Assembly: GCA_963930775.1 (NCBI GenBank)
Contig: OZ005696.1
Coordinates: 2,170,001-2,234,000, forward strand
Source of the DNA: Cliona cf. orientalis
Taxonomy: Eukaryota; Porifera; Demospongiae; Clionaida; Clionaidae
Reading direction: 5' to 3'
DNA length: 64,000 bases
Under the pieces are notes generated by a model that worked only from the letters and a program-made list of their open reading frames with translations, did no database searches and was not told the origin of the DNA. The position numbers and the translations under genes were made by a program. This document shows positions 1 through 9,699 of the stretch, in pieces (positions within the stretch are counted from its first letter, which is position 1; every line of letters starts with the position of its first letter).

Positions 1-29
1 AACCTGATGTACGTGATTTACCGTGCACA

Positions 30-1817
30 ATGCTACTTCTAACTTTTGCCATAGTATTGCAGTCTCCATTGATTATTGTAGCAACAGTTACTGCTAATGA
101 GAGTAGCAGAATGTACCAAACTGAGGAACTCGAGCAATCCAATAGTTCCTGTCCACCTTGGAAGTATGACAAGTATCATAACTCTAGTTGTGAATGTGGA
201 GTTGGATTGCAAGGTATCGTCCGATGTAGTGATGCTCAATCCAGCGTACTTTTACTTACCTGCCACTGTATGTCTTACAGTGATGAAGACAATAGTATGC
301 TTGTCGTGGGAAGTTGTATGTATCTTTGCAGTGATTGGTACGAAACGAAGGTGTCTGAGAGTACAGACTTGAACAACCTGTGCAATTTGTATGTGCGACA
401 AAATAGGAGGGGACAAATGTGTGGCAACTGCGATGATAATCATTCCCCCTCCCCGTACTCTTACCTTCAAAGGTGTGCTCACTGTTCCAATTATGGTTAT
501 AATTGGATCAAATATGTCTTAATTGCCTTCCTTCCTCTCACCATCCTTTATTTAACGGTCATCATGTTCAAATTCAATGCTGTGCTGTCTCCGGCAATGA
601 CTGGCTTCGTTTTCTTCTGTCAAATAATCTCTTCTCCAGCACTTATGAGTATAGTTAGCAATTATACTTACTCTTGGGATGCTGATTCAGACGAAGGTTC
701 CAGTCTAAATCTGAAACTAATCCAGCAAATTATTTCAACGGTGTATGGTATTTGGAATTTGGACTTCTTTCGCATGGTGTATGAGCCCTTTTGTCTTCAT
801 CCCAACTTATCAATACTTCAGATTTTATCCCTTGATTATCTTGTAGCCGTTTATCCTTTATGCTTAGTCTGCCTGACGTACCTACTAGTCCAACTCCATG
901 ACAGATTTCAAGTAGTGAAACATCTTTGGAAGCCTATGGCTTGGTTGTGCAGTCATTTCAATCGTCAGTGGAAAGCTTCTAATTCACTTATTGAAGCATT
1001 TGGGGCATTCTTCTTGCTTTCGTATGTGAAAGTTACGAACACATCATTCAACCTCCTGATGCCTACTAGACTACACAATGCCAGTGGTCATGTTGTTGGA
1101 CTGTATTCATACTACAATGGCTCACTGGAGTACTTTGGGCGTGACCACCTTCCTTATGCAGTGTTAGCCATCTTCATGTTTACCACATTTAATCTACTGC
1201 CTCTTTTATTGCTTTGTCTCTATCCCTGTCGATGCTTTCAGTCCTGTCTTAACTGCTGTCGACTCAACAGTCAGGTGCTGCGTACTTTCATGGATGCTTT
1301 TCAAGGCTGCTACAAGTTTGAGCCCTATGACTGTCGATACTGGGCTGCCTTTTACCTGTTTTTGAGGATACTAATTCTCGCTTTCTTTGGCCTTACCCAG
1401 AGTATGTTTTTTCCTGTTATAACGGGCATTATTCTTATCCCAGTGGTTGTCTTGACAATAATTATCCGACCATACAGGAAGAATATTTATAATGTAATTG
1501 ACGCAATCTTTTTTCTGGCTTTTGTTCAGATATGCTTTTCTCTCTCTGCTGCATCACTATCTGATTTCATCAACCGAAGGTTTAGAATCTTTGCTTGGAT
1601 TTCAATTGGAGTACCACTTTTGTTTCCTCTTGTATATGCCCTATTGATAGCAGTTAAGATGTTTCTTCCCAACAAGTGGATTGCTAGTGTTAGAATTTGC
1701 ATTTTTAATGCGTTTTGCAAGAGAAATGAGATACTTCAAGTGAGAGAATATGAAGACACTGATGATGACTTACTTGAACATCTTGCCAATATTAATGAAG
1801 CTCAAGTATCATATTAA
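30..1817 (+). CDS. R1: intact Cys-rich multipass orphan membrane protein (group A)
   Basis: 595 residues, no intron. Hydrophobic signal peptide at about residues 1-22. The ectodomain (about 23-157) has 13 cysteines (41, 54, 56, 66, 78, 80, 96, 100, 118, 131, 134, 149, 152), the motifs CPPWKY, CHCMSYS and CGNCDDNHSPSPYSY, and NSS sequons. Hydrophobic stretches near 160-182, 190-210, 265-288, 320-335, 375-400, 438-456, 460-480, 487-508 and 518-545 suggest about nine membrane passes. Between passes lie WNLDFFR (242-248), LYPCRCFQSC (397-406), FMDAFQGCYKFEP (420-432) and RPYRKNIYN (480-488). The tail is acidic. The start is the first in-frame ATG before the signal peptide. It resembles an expanded orphan family I recall from sponges and cnidarians; ligand and function are unknown. 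The 5' flank is cut by the window edge. Confidence 0.85.
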   Translation: MLLLTFAIVLQSPLIIVATVTANESSRMYQTEELEQSNSSCPPWKYDKYHNSSCECGVGLQGIVRCSDAQSSVLLLTCHCMSYSDEDNSMLVVGSCMYLCSDWYETKVSESTDLNNLCNLYVRQNRRGQMCGNCDDNHSPSPYSYLQRCAHCSNYGYNWIKYVLIAFLPLTILYLTVIMFKFNAVLSPAMTGFVFFCQIISSPALMSIVSNYTYSWDADSDEGSSLNLKLIQQIISTVYGIWNLDFFRMVYEPFCLHPNLSILQILSLDYLVAVYPLCLVCLTYLLVQLHDRFQVVKHLWKPMAWLCSHFNRQWKASNSLIEAFGAFFLLSYVKVTNTSFNLLMPTRLHNASGHVVGLYSYYNGSLEYFGRDHLPYAVLAIFMFTTFNLLPLLLLCLYPCRCFQSCLNCCRLNSQVLRTFMDAFQGCYKFEPYDCRYWAAFYLFLRILILAFFGLTQSMFFPVITGIILIPVVVLTIIIRPYRKNIYNVIDAIFFLAFVQICFSLSAASLSDFINRRFRIFAWISIGVPLLFPLVYALLIAVKMFLPNKWIASVRICIFNAFCKRNEILQVREYEDTDDDLLEHLANINEAQVSY

Positions 1818-1976
1818 TGTTTATGCCAGTATAATATTATTATTATTATAGTTTTTGGCATGCAATTAAATTTTACCTTTCCTTTATAGTGTGTGGCATA
1901 TATTATATCTTTGACACTTTAAAATCGTCGTCATTTCTCGAGTGTTAATGGTATTATCTTAATCTTATATGGAAAT

Positions 1977-2035
1977 TAACTTTCTCTTATGGAACACCCA
2001 CTAAACTGCCGGGGGTGTTCCATAAGAGAAAGTTA
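1977..2035. repeat. Perfect 23-bp inverted repeat (hairpin) before a tRNA-like sequence
   Basis: Arms 1977-1999 and 2013-2035 are perfect reverse complements (left arm begins taactttctcttatggaac) around a 13-nt loop. The matching site behind R2 (about 6318-6381) keeps only part of the pairing. It forms the 5' end of a compact repeat module with the tRNA-like head at 2109-2180. Confidence 0.85.
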
Positions 2036-2108
2036 CTTTCTGATGTAATGGGCACCAAGAACCAGCACTTGTATATATACCTTTCCTCCCCACCAGCGTT
2101 CCCCCAAA

Positions 2109-2180
2109 GACTTGGTAGCTCAATTGGTAGAGCATCACACCAGAGATGTGAGTGTGTGGGTTTGATCCCCACTCAAGTCC
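2109..2180 (+). repeat. tRNA-like head of a SINE-like repeat
   Basis: It folds as a cloverleaf: acceptor GACTTGG pairs with TCAAGTC, the D arm is TAGCTCAATTGGTAGAGC, the anticodon stem TCACA/TGTGA closes a 7-nt loop CCAGAGA, and the T arm is GTGGG-TTTGATC-CCCAC. A-box and B-box promoter matches are therefore present. Base 33 is C rather than T, and the loop would read AGA (Ser) although no long variable arm exists, so I call it a tRNA-derived repeat and not a working tRNA gene. Confidence 0.7.
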
Positions 2181-2218
2181 TGAGATTTTCTTTTCCCGGA
2201 AAGAAAATCTTAGGACTT
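2175..2218. repeat. 19-bp hairpin after the tRNA-like head
   Basis: Arms 2175-2193 and 2200-2218 pair with one mismatch around a 6-nt loop (core agattttcttt / aaagaaaatct). The left arm overlaps the 3' acceptor strand of the tRNA-like head. The hairpin is kept behind R2 at about 6514-6558, unlike the first hairpin. Confidence 0.75.
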
Positions 2219-2689
2219 AGTATACAAGTGCTACAGTAATGAATCTTAGTCTTTATGTTAACGTTAAGTATTAAATTTTTTTATTATGTCATTATGGATC
2301 ACCACTCAAGTGGCTATTAACCAAAAACGATTGCAAAAGTGCCAATATTTGTGGTCTGCATGCTTAAAAAAAGAAGCGACTGAATCAGATGTCTCTCGAT
2401 TGATGGATATCGACTAGTATTTACAACTGATCTTCATGCAGTATCAGGGAATCAAAGGCGGAGTTACTGTTTGTCATACGTTGAGCTTGGGGTACAAAGC
2501 AACCTTGTGGCTAGCGTTATCATGATCGATGTGTTCTCCCTTTCAATCTAGCTTCTCAATGTAATATGGTATTCCATGATTAGCTATTATAATAATAGTA
2601 ACCCGGTCACTTAATAATATCATATTATTATTTTGCAGCTAAGTTATAGCTTTTTCAATGCGTATTATAGGTCCGATATGGATAATTAT

Positions 2690-3060
2690 TATTATGCATT
2701 TCTTATTTAATTTACTTTCATTGTGCATGTATGTCCCATGCAGACTAAAATTAATACATGCAGGGGGTTTCTTATGATAATTAGCATACAGAAAGTTATC
2801 ACTTATAGCACTCTAAATACCATTGTTAAACTTGTCCCATGGACTTAATAAGTATGCATACATTGTTTTGTACAATGTCATAACTGTGTCAATAGCCAGC
2901 TACAGTGGAGAAAACAGAATCATGTTATTTTCAGTCCGTATAATAGGTAATATTATTATTGTGCTATAACAAACCAAAGTGTAGTGCAGCTGCAAAGCTG
3001 TTGGGAATCTCCCACAAAGTGTGTGTATCGGACCCCATGGAACTTCAAAGGGTATTGGTG
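2690..3060. repeat. Dispersed noncoding repeat, second copy near 16090-16800
   Basis: Several landmarks recur in the same order around 16120-16790: acagaaagttaycac with ctctaaata, gaaaacagaatcatgttatt, and gtgcagctgcaaagctgt. No coding potential and no clear ends. The rest of 2503-3341 shows nothing I recognise. Confidence 0.55.
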
Positions 3061-3341
3061 ACAAAAGACTTGCAATTGAAGACAGAATACCTAAGACACA
3101 AAGGGACTTATAAATATGCTTTGAGTCCTAAAGCACAGAGATCATAACACTTTCAATTTATCATGCATGTAGCTACCTCATAGGCGCCGGAGCATTTCGG
3201 GCCAAGATATAGTCCAGTTAAATTTAATACCGGTAATCTTTTAGCTGATCTTGTATGGATGCTTGAAGCTATTAATACAGGAAATATTGTGAAGTTTATC
3301 AGTTTTCAATAAGACTATAGTGTGTAATTTTGCCAGGCACA

Positions 3342-4607
3342 ATGCTATTTCTAACTTTTGCCATAGTATTGCAGTCTCCATTGATTATTGTAGCAACAGT
3401 TACTGCTAATGAGAGTAGCTTAGTGTACCAAACTGAGGAACTCAAGCAATCCAATAGTTCCTGTCCGCCTTGGAAGTATGACAAGTATCATAATTCTAGT
3501 TGTGAATGCGGAGTTGGATTGCAAGGTATCGTCCGATGTAGTGATGCTCAATCCAGCGTACTTTTACTTTCCTGCCACTGTATGTCTTATAGTGATGAAG
3601 ACAATAGCATGCTGGTTGTGGGAAGTTGTATGTACCTTTGCAATGATTGGTACAAAACGAAAGTGTCCGAGTATACAGACTTGAACGATCTGTGCAATTT
3701 GTATGTACGACAAAATAGGAGGGGACAAATGTGTGGCAATTGCAATGACAATCATTCCCCCTCCCCATACTCTTACCTTCAAAGATGTGCTCACTGTTCC
3801 AATTATGATTATAATTGGATCAAATATGTCTTAATTGCATTCCTTCCTCTCACCATCCTTTATTTAAGGTACCATTAAATTGCGTGGGCGTGAGGTGGGG
3901 GATATGACACCTAAACCACATCAAAGTCATTAGTGAGGTGCATGTTGTGTAACCACGCCCTTTTAATTGCACAGGTCTCAGGGGTGTGGCTGCTAGAGCC
4001 GGAAGTGTTCATTTAATATCCTCCATGGACCGGAAGCCGAGCCGGAAGGGAGGGGCCAGGCCACGCCCAAAACAGCCCCACCCCGTTCCCCAAGGACCAC
4101 CATTCTCAATCAAGTGCCTACTAACCACCGGATGTCCACCGGAAGCCCACAATCAATCCCAATTAAAACACACAGCTTCCTCAAGGCCAAAACACACACA
4201 AGCACTTGGAGGCCGTTCTGCCACACCGCCCACGCAAGAGCTCACCTCATTTCCTGTGTGGGCGGAGTAACAACACGTCATCGCAACCACATCCGCTTCA
4301 AACCATCGTCAGCTTCCGTCCAGCCGTACGGGCCCCTCGATCGCACCGCCGTACAGTGCCTCATTAACAGACATGGCCTCACCTTTGACCTCCTGCCACG
4401 CCCCCAAAGCCTCCTCGCGGGGTTCAAAGGTCACCACCGCTTCCGGGACACGCCCACCTATCGCCGAGGCCAAGTCCCAGGCGCCGATGTCCAAGCACTG
4501 GCCCGTGAAGCCACGCCCAATCGGAAGCAATAAAACCTGCATTAACGCACACGCACACACTCCACACAGTGCCAGGAACACGCCCACATGCTTAATTAGG
4601 CCAAATA

Positions 4608-4648
<41 letters not shown>

Positions 4649-6156
4649 TCGTTGCGGTTAATAGTTAAGAAAGAATGCTTTGATCTTGCTTTGATGTGGG
4701 CAATTACCGGCCTTTTCTTCAGGGGCCACTTCCGGTCGCTAATTACACGCGCATAATCATCCCTGGCCGATTCTGGACACGCCCACCTTCGACCAAAAGC
4801 ACTCGTATGGCCTCTTCGGCCACGCCCCTTCACGATTCGCTAATTGAATTAGCCATTCCTGACGCTCACGCCCACGCAATTAAATGGTACCTTAACGATC
4901 ATCATGTTCAAATTCAATGCTGTGCTGTCTCCGGCAATGACTGGCTTCATTTTCTTCTGTCAAATAACCTCTTCTCCAGCACTTATGAGTATAGTTAGCA
5001 ATTATACTTACTCTTGGGATGCTGATTCAGAAGGAGGTTACAGTCTAAATCTGAAACTATTTCAACAAATTGTTTCAACAGTGTATGGTATTGGAATTTG
5101 GACTTCTTTCGCATGGTATATGAGCCCTTCTGTCTTCATCCCAACTTGTCAATACTTCAGATATTATCCCTTGATTATCTTGTAGCTGTTTATCCTTTAT
5201 GCTTGGTCTGCCTGACATACCTACTAGTCCAACTCCATGACAGATTTCAAGTAGTGAAACATCTTTGGAAGCCTATGGCTTGGTTGTGCAGTCGTTTCAA
5301 TCGTCAGTGGAAAGCTTCTAATTCACTTATTGAAGCATTTGGGGCATTCTTTTTGCTTTCGTATGTGAAAATTACGAACACGTCGTTCAATCTTCTGATG
5401 CCTACTAGACTCCACAATGCCAGTGGACATATTGTTGGACTGTATTCATACTACAATGGCTCACAGGAGTACTTTGGATGTGACCACCTTCCTTATGCAG
5501 TGTTAGCCATCTTCATGTTCACCACATTTAACCTAATACCTCTTTTATTGCTTTGTCTCTATCCCTGTCGATGCTTTCAGTCCTGTCTTAACTGCTGTCG
5601 ACTCAACAGTCAGGTGCTGCGTACTTTCATGGATGCTTTTCAAGGCTGCTACAAGTTTGAGCCCTACGACTGTCGATACTGGGCTGCCTTTTACCTGTTT
5701 TTGAGGATACTAATTCTCGCTTTCTTTGGCCTTACCCAGAGTATGTTTTTTCCTGTTATAACGGGCATTATTCTTATCCCAGTGGTTGTCTTGACAATAA
5801 TTATCCGACCATACAGGAAGACTATTTACAATGCAATTGATGCAATCTTTTTTCTGGCTTTTGTTCAGATCTGCTTTTCTCTCTCTGCTGCATCACTATC
5901 TGATTTCATCAACCGAAGGTTTAGAATCTTTGCTTGGATTTCAATTGGAGTACCACTTTTGTTTCCTCTTGTATATGCCCTATTGATAGCGGTTAAGATG
6001 TTTCTTCCCAACAAGTGGATTGCTAGTGTTAGAATTTGCATTTTTAATGCGTTTTGCAAGAGAAATGAGATACTTCAAGTGAGAGAATATGAAGACACTG
6101 ATGATGACTTACTTGAACATCTTGCCAATGTTAATGAAGCTCAAGTATCATATTAA
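3342..6156 (+). pseudogene. R2: group A receptor interrupted by a TTAA element and a frameshift
   Basis: Close paralogue of R1. Residues equivalent to R1 1-175 are read from 3342 to 3867; coding sequence resumes at 4892 after a 1024-bp insertion. A second lesion, loss of one T near 5090 in the WNLDFF codons (R1 has ggtatttgg, R2 has ggtattgg), shifts the frame. The remainder (about 5098-6156, 352 codons) is open to the normal end QVSY. Cysteine pattern and membrane motifs are as in R1. The signal peptide start at 3342 matches R1. Both lesions inactivate it, so it is probably a recent pseudogene. Confidence 0.85.
3868..4891. mobile_element. Non-autonomous TTAA-target DNA element inside R2
   Basis: Terminal inverted repeats of 27 bp, starting GGTACCATTAAATTGCGTGG at the left, with one mismatch at the right end. 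TTAA is duplicated on both sides (3864-3867 and 4892-4895), and R1 carries a single TTAA at this site. The inside is rich in cacgccc and cgg motifs and has a poly(T) tract of about 33 at 4613-4645. No transposase. TTAA duplication is typical of piggyBac-type elements, but the termini do not begin with the usual CCY, so the superfamily is open. Confidence 0.88.
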
Positions 6157-6808
6157 TGTTTATGCCAGTATAATAATATTATTATTATAGTTTTTGGCAT
6201 ACAATTAAATTATACCTTTCCTTTATATAATATAGTGTGTGGCATATCTTTGATACTTTAGAGTTGTCGTCGTTTCACAGGTTTTAATTGAATTTGCCAA
6301 TTAATCTTAATCTTAGAAAGTAACTTTCTCTCAACGAACACCCACTCACTGCCAGGGGTGTTCTATAAAAGAAAGTTACTTTCTGATGTAATGGGCACCA
6401 AGAACCAGAACTTGTATACCTTTCCTCCCCACCACCTTTCTCCCAAAGGCTTGGTAGCTCAATTGGTACAGCATCACACCGGAGATGTGAGTGTGTGGGT
6501 TCGATCCCCACTTCAGTTCTGAGATTTTCTTTTCCCGGAAAGAAAATCTTGGGACTTGAATACAAGTACTGAGTCTTGTTAATGCATTCTTACGTCATTA
6601 CGGATCACCATGCAATCAAGTGGCTGTTAACCAAAAACGATTGCAAAAGTGCCAATATTTGTGGTCTGCATGCTTAAAAAAGAAGCGACTGAATCAGATA
6701 TCTCTTGATTGATGGATATCGACTATTATTTGCAACTGATCCTCATGCAGTCTCAGGGAATCAAATTAAGGCAGAGTTACTGTTTGCCATACGTTGAACT
6801 TGGGGTAC
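6157..6808. repeat. 3' flank of R2 with a decayed hairpin and tRNA-like module
   Basis: Copy of the R1 3' flank. The tRNA-like head lies at about 6448-6519, with D arm TAGCTCAATTGGTACAGC and a canonical T loop TTCGATC, but weaker acceptor pairing and loop CCGGAGA. The following hairpin (ttttcttttcccggaaagaa core) is kept. Similarity to the R1 flank ends after gttgaacttggggtac. Confidence 0.75.
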
Positions 6809-6867
6809 ATGACCACTCTTCCTTTACGCTACGTATGCGTACTTTCTCTATGACGACCCTTACCATT

Positions 6868-6975
6868 TAGCAAAGGAGGGTTACGATGGACGGACTGATG
6901 GACGGACGGACAGACGGACAAAAATCGCCAAACAACTGCAGTAACCCTCCGCCTACGCTTTGCGGCGAGGGTTAA
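6868..6975. repeat. GGAC-rich short repeat with inverted ggagggtta ends
   Basis: Contains a run of ggacggac and gacagacggac units (about 6887-6920) between ggagggttac and gtaaccctcc, then gcgagggtta. It looks like an eroded short inverted-repeat element. No gene is seen. Confidence 0.5.
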
Positions 6976-6982
6976 TGCTATA

Positions 6983-7410
6983 AGGCCACTCCAAATGAGA
7001 ACGTAGTTTCCCGTCCACCGCCCGCCTCTCTCTGACGCTACCGCTTCATTTGACCATTATGTCCATTATTTATGGTTGTAGCTAGCTAGGAGCAGTACTG
7101 CTTCATGAATTTGAAGCTAGCAACCAACGGTGATGTGTGTACTCACCTTACTTTCATGATAATAATGCCCCTTCTTGTCAAGGTGCTGCTATCAGCGCGC
7201 GCTAGCTAGCTAGCGGTAGCGCTGGCTAGGCATATAGGGCTAGCATGCTCTCCTTGTATGCACGTGCACAGTTGTGGGATCAAGAATTTTAATTATATTC
7301 ATTGTGCTCATAATGATATTCATAATAATGGTTAATGGTAATGGGCGCCCGCCCGCATGTAAAATGCAGGAAGCCAGGACGGGAAACTATATTCCCATTT
7401 GGAGTGGCCT
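6983..7410. mobile_element. MITE-like element of 428 bp
   Basis: Terminal inverted repeats start aggccactccaaatg at the left and end catttggagtggcct at the right. Similarity extends inward about 35 bp through gtttcccgtcc / ggacgggaaac. The interior is noncoding with gctagctagc runs. The target duplication is unclear because another inverted repeat abuts at 7411. Confidence 0.7.
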
Positions 7411-7617
7411 AAAGGCTGCACTCATGATATTATGAAAGTATCACGGGGTTTCCATTCGAATAATATTATGTTTAGATATCCATATAACATAATAATAATA
7501 TGGATATCTAAAATTCGAATGGAAACCCCGTGATTACTTTCATATGGATATCTAAACATAATATTATTCGAATGGAAACCCCGTGATTACTTTCATAATA
7601 TCATGAGTGCAGCCTTT
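7411..7617. repeat. Large palindrome (foldback element)
   Basis: The left arm from 7411 (aaaggctgcactcatgatat) is the reverse complement of the right arm ending at 7617, over about 75 bp. The centre repeats an inner piece (attcgaatggaaacccc) in direct orientation. Noncoding. Confidence 0.8.
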
Positions 7618-7644
7618 ATAGCATGATTATTATTATAATTGTGT

Positions 7645-7942
7645 GTGGGCCACTTGTGATCTTTTGGTTCTAAAGCTTCAATTGTTTGTTCTTTGTTTTC
7701 AGGGATGGCCTTATCAATAGAGGGAGCTCCTGCTGGCGCTGCTCCCGGTATCCAGAATTTGAGAGCATTGTCGTCATCAAAGTCCCAGATAACCTCTGCA
7801 CCATGCATGATGGCATATAGGTACCTGATGTTCTTGCGACCAAAATGGTTCCATGGAAGAGCACGAACGAATAACATTATATTGTGCATGGCCACTTGAT
7901 TGTCTGGAGTCAAATAAACCACAGCATCATTTCCTTCTCCCT
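7645..7942 (-). pseudogene. Fragment of a STELLO/DUF288-like gene
   Basis: About 100 codons matching residues about 160-285 of the intact copy B, including the LPWNHFGRKNI, MHGAEVIWDFDDDN and WIPGAAPAGAPS segments. Both sides are cut off. The N-terminal side stops abruptly at 7942, where decayed R3 receptor sequence begins in the opposite orientation. A recombination relic, not a gene. Confidence 0.85.
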
Positions 7943-7947
7943 AAGAG

Positions 7948-9690
7948 TGTATCATCTCAGAGTCAGTTGTGTCCACCGTGGACGTATCGTAAGTAGCTAC
8001 AACAGCTCAGACTGTGTTTGTGGAGACAGCGTGAAGGGAGATGTGATATGCAATGAGCCTAGTAGTGAACCAACAGCATTTTGTCGTGACACACCGTTAT
8101 TAAGTGTGTGTCTATTCAATAGACCAGCTATTGCATGTCCTACAGTGAAAAGTTTGACACAGTCATCTTGGGAGAGTGTCCCTTTCTGTGTACATCACAC
8201 TACTATTATCGTATTCCCAATTCAAGTGACCAGTTAGACACTACGTGCAGCACAGTTATCCTACAAAACAGAACCGGTCAACTGTGTAGTAAGTGTGCCA
8301 AAGGCTATGCTCCTTCTGCGTATTCCTATGGAGTTCAGTGTGTGGATTGCGCTAACTATCGTTACAACTGGATCAAGTACCTACTGATAGTCTATTTACC
8401 CGTTACTGCCTTGTACCTTGCAGTGACTGTCTTTCAGCTCAATGCCACCTCCCCATCTATGAGTGCTTGTATTTTCGTCTGTCAACTAATTTCTTTGCAT
8501 TCTTATGCAAGTATTCTTGTTAATATTTTCAAAACGAAGGATACTATCATCAATACTATTGTATTGTTACCCCGCGCGCATGCGCAAGGGGTAAAGTAAT
8601 CGGTTGTGTCTGTCGTCGTCTGTCGTCGTCAGCACAAAAATCGCCGGATCTGGAGATCTAGGCGTCTGAGCGTCTCGTATGTACAGCATATCCATCGATA
8701 TCGTCGAAAAACTGGCTTCATTGTCCTTCAAATCGATTGGAAAGGTCCATGAGCGTCGCAAATACTGCATTTCGTTGGCCACGCCTATCAATACTACCCA
8801 CCATGTGCTTTCTGCCCATGCGCACAACCTGGCACAATATGTAGGTAAAGGTCGTCGACGCTGCAGCGCGCGGGGTATGTGCTCTATAGAGCTCTAGTTT
8901 AGAGTTGGGATATTTATGTATGGTATGTGGAATCTGGATTTCTATCGTATGAATGGTAGTCCATTGTGTCTTCATCCAAGGGTATCGACTCTTCAAGTTA
9001 TTACTCTCGATTATGCAATAGCTTTGTATCCACTGGTGCTCATATTTATTATACTTATGCTTTGGTTTAAGTTCATGATCGGTCAACAATCATTCAGTTT
9101 GTTTGGAAGCCATTAAGACAATTTTTCATTTGGATTAAAATCACAAACATCTCTTTTATCAATGCCTTTTGTACTTTTTTCTTGCTTTCGTATGTCTAAG
9201 ATTCTTGATACTTCGCTCAATTTGCTGACACCAGTTCAAGTGGTAAACTGGCCATGTAGTGGATATTATGTACTATGATGCTTCCGTGGAATTTTTTGGA
9301 TTGGAGCATCTACCATATGCAATTTTAGCTATCTGTATGTGTATCATTTTCAATATAATCCCATTAATCTTGCTCTGTCTCTATCCTTGCCGACGCTTTC
9401 AGTCTTGTCTTAATTATTATCAATAATTGTCAATTTCAATCAGAGATTGCATACTTTCATGGATGTATTTCAAGGCTACTACAAGTTAGAGCCATTTGAT
9501 TGCAGATATTTTTCTGCTTTTTTTCTTGTTCTAAGATTTATTGTACTAGCTACTTGCCTTTTATTTTGTAAAAAGTGGTTTTATGCTAGTTATTTTTGGT
9601 CTGTTCCTAATCCCAGTAACCACTTTCTATGCTGCTGTGAGGCCGTACAAGAATTCCATACACAATATTACTGATATTATTTCTAACGCA
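7948..9690 (+). pseudogene. R3: decayed receptor, nearest to group B
   Basis: Recognisable pieces in order: CPPW and NSSDCVCGDSVKGDV (about 7970-8050), CMSYSEKFDTVILGECPFLC (about 8128-8190), NRTGQLCSKCAKGYAPSAYSY with NWIKYL (about 8265-8380), a membrane segment to about 8560, WNLDF (about 8930), LDYAIALYPL (about 9008-9040), FMDVFQGYYKLEPFDCRYF (about 9455-9515). Stops, frameshifts and an inserted element (8568-8900) break it and the signal peptide is missing. Its copy of the LYPCR block differs at many silent sites, unlike all other members. Confidence 0.82.
8568..8897. mobile_element. Short inverted-repeat insertion in R3
   Basis: The ends TACCCCGCGCGC (8568-8579) and GCGCGCGGGGTA (8866-8877) are reverse complements. 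The right-hand sequence through gtgctctatagagctctag (to 8897) recurs at 22473-22515 before STELLO copy C, so the true right border may lie past the inverted repeat. It contains tandem gtcgtctgtc and no coding sequence. Confidence 0.6.
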
Positions 9691-9699
9691 AATATTTTG

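Larger units (their letters stand above)
1818..2503. repeat. 3' flank of R1, duplicated behind R2
   Basis: This noncoding flank is collinear with 6157-6808 behind R2. Shared landmarks are the hairpin and tRNA-like module, then the stretch holding ttgcaaaagtgccaatattt, then gttgagcttggggtac, where similarity stops. Together with the coding regions it shows that R1 and R2 are copies of one duplicated segment of about 2.5 kb. Confidence 0.8.

Noticed and set aside
30-1817. Classical seven-pass G protein-coupled receptor
   Set aside because: Hydrophobicity suggests about nine passes, there is no DRY or NPxxY motif, and long loops with CRCFQSC and FQGCYKFEP do not fit rhodopsin, adhesion or glutamate families.
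2109-2180. Functional tRNA gene (Ser AGA)
   Set aside because: T33 is missing, there is no long variable arm as tRNA-Ser needs, and the sequence is embedded in a duplicated hairpin repeat.
3986-4533. Plus-strand open frames in the TTAA element, also at 36927-37346
   Set aside because: Open frames persist in both copies only because the sequence is GC-rich and nearly identical. Composition (Pro, His, Arg, Thr) is that of the repeat, with no domain.
4309-4833. Open frame of 174 codons on the minus strand inside the TTAA element
   Set aside because: It runs through the poly(T) tract as a lysine run and through repeated cacgccc motifs. The matching frame is not open in the larger copy at 36681-38935. 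No protein character.
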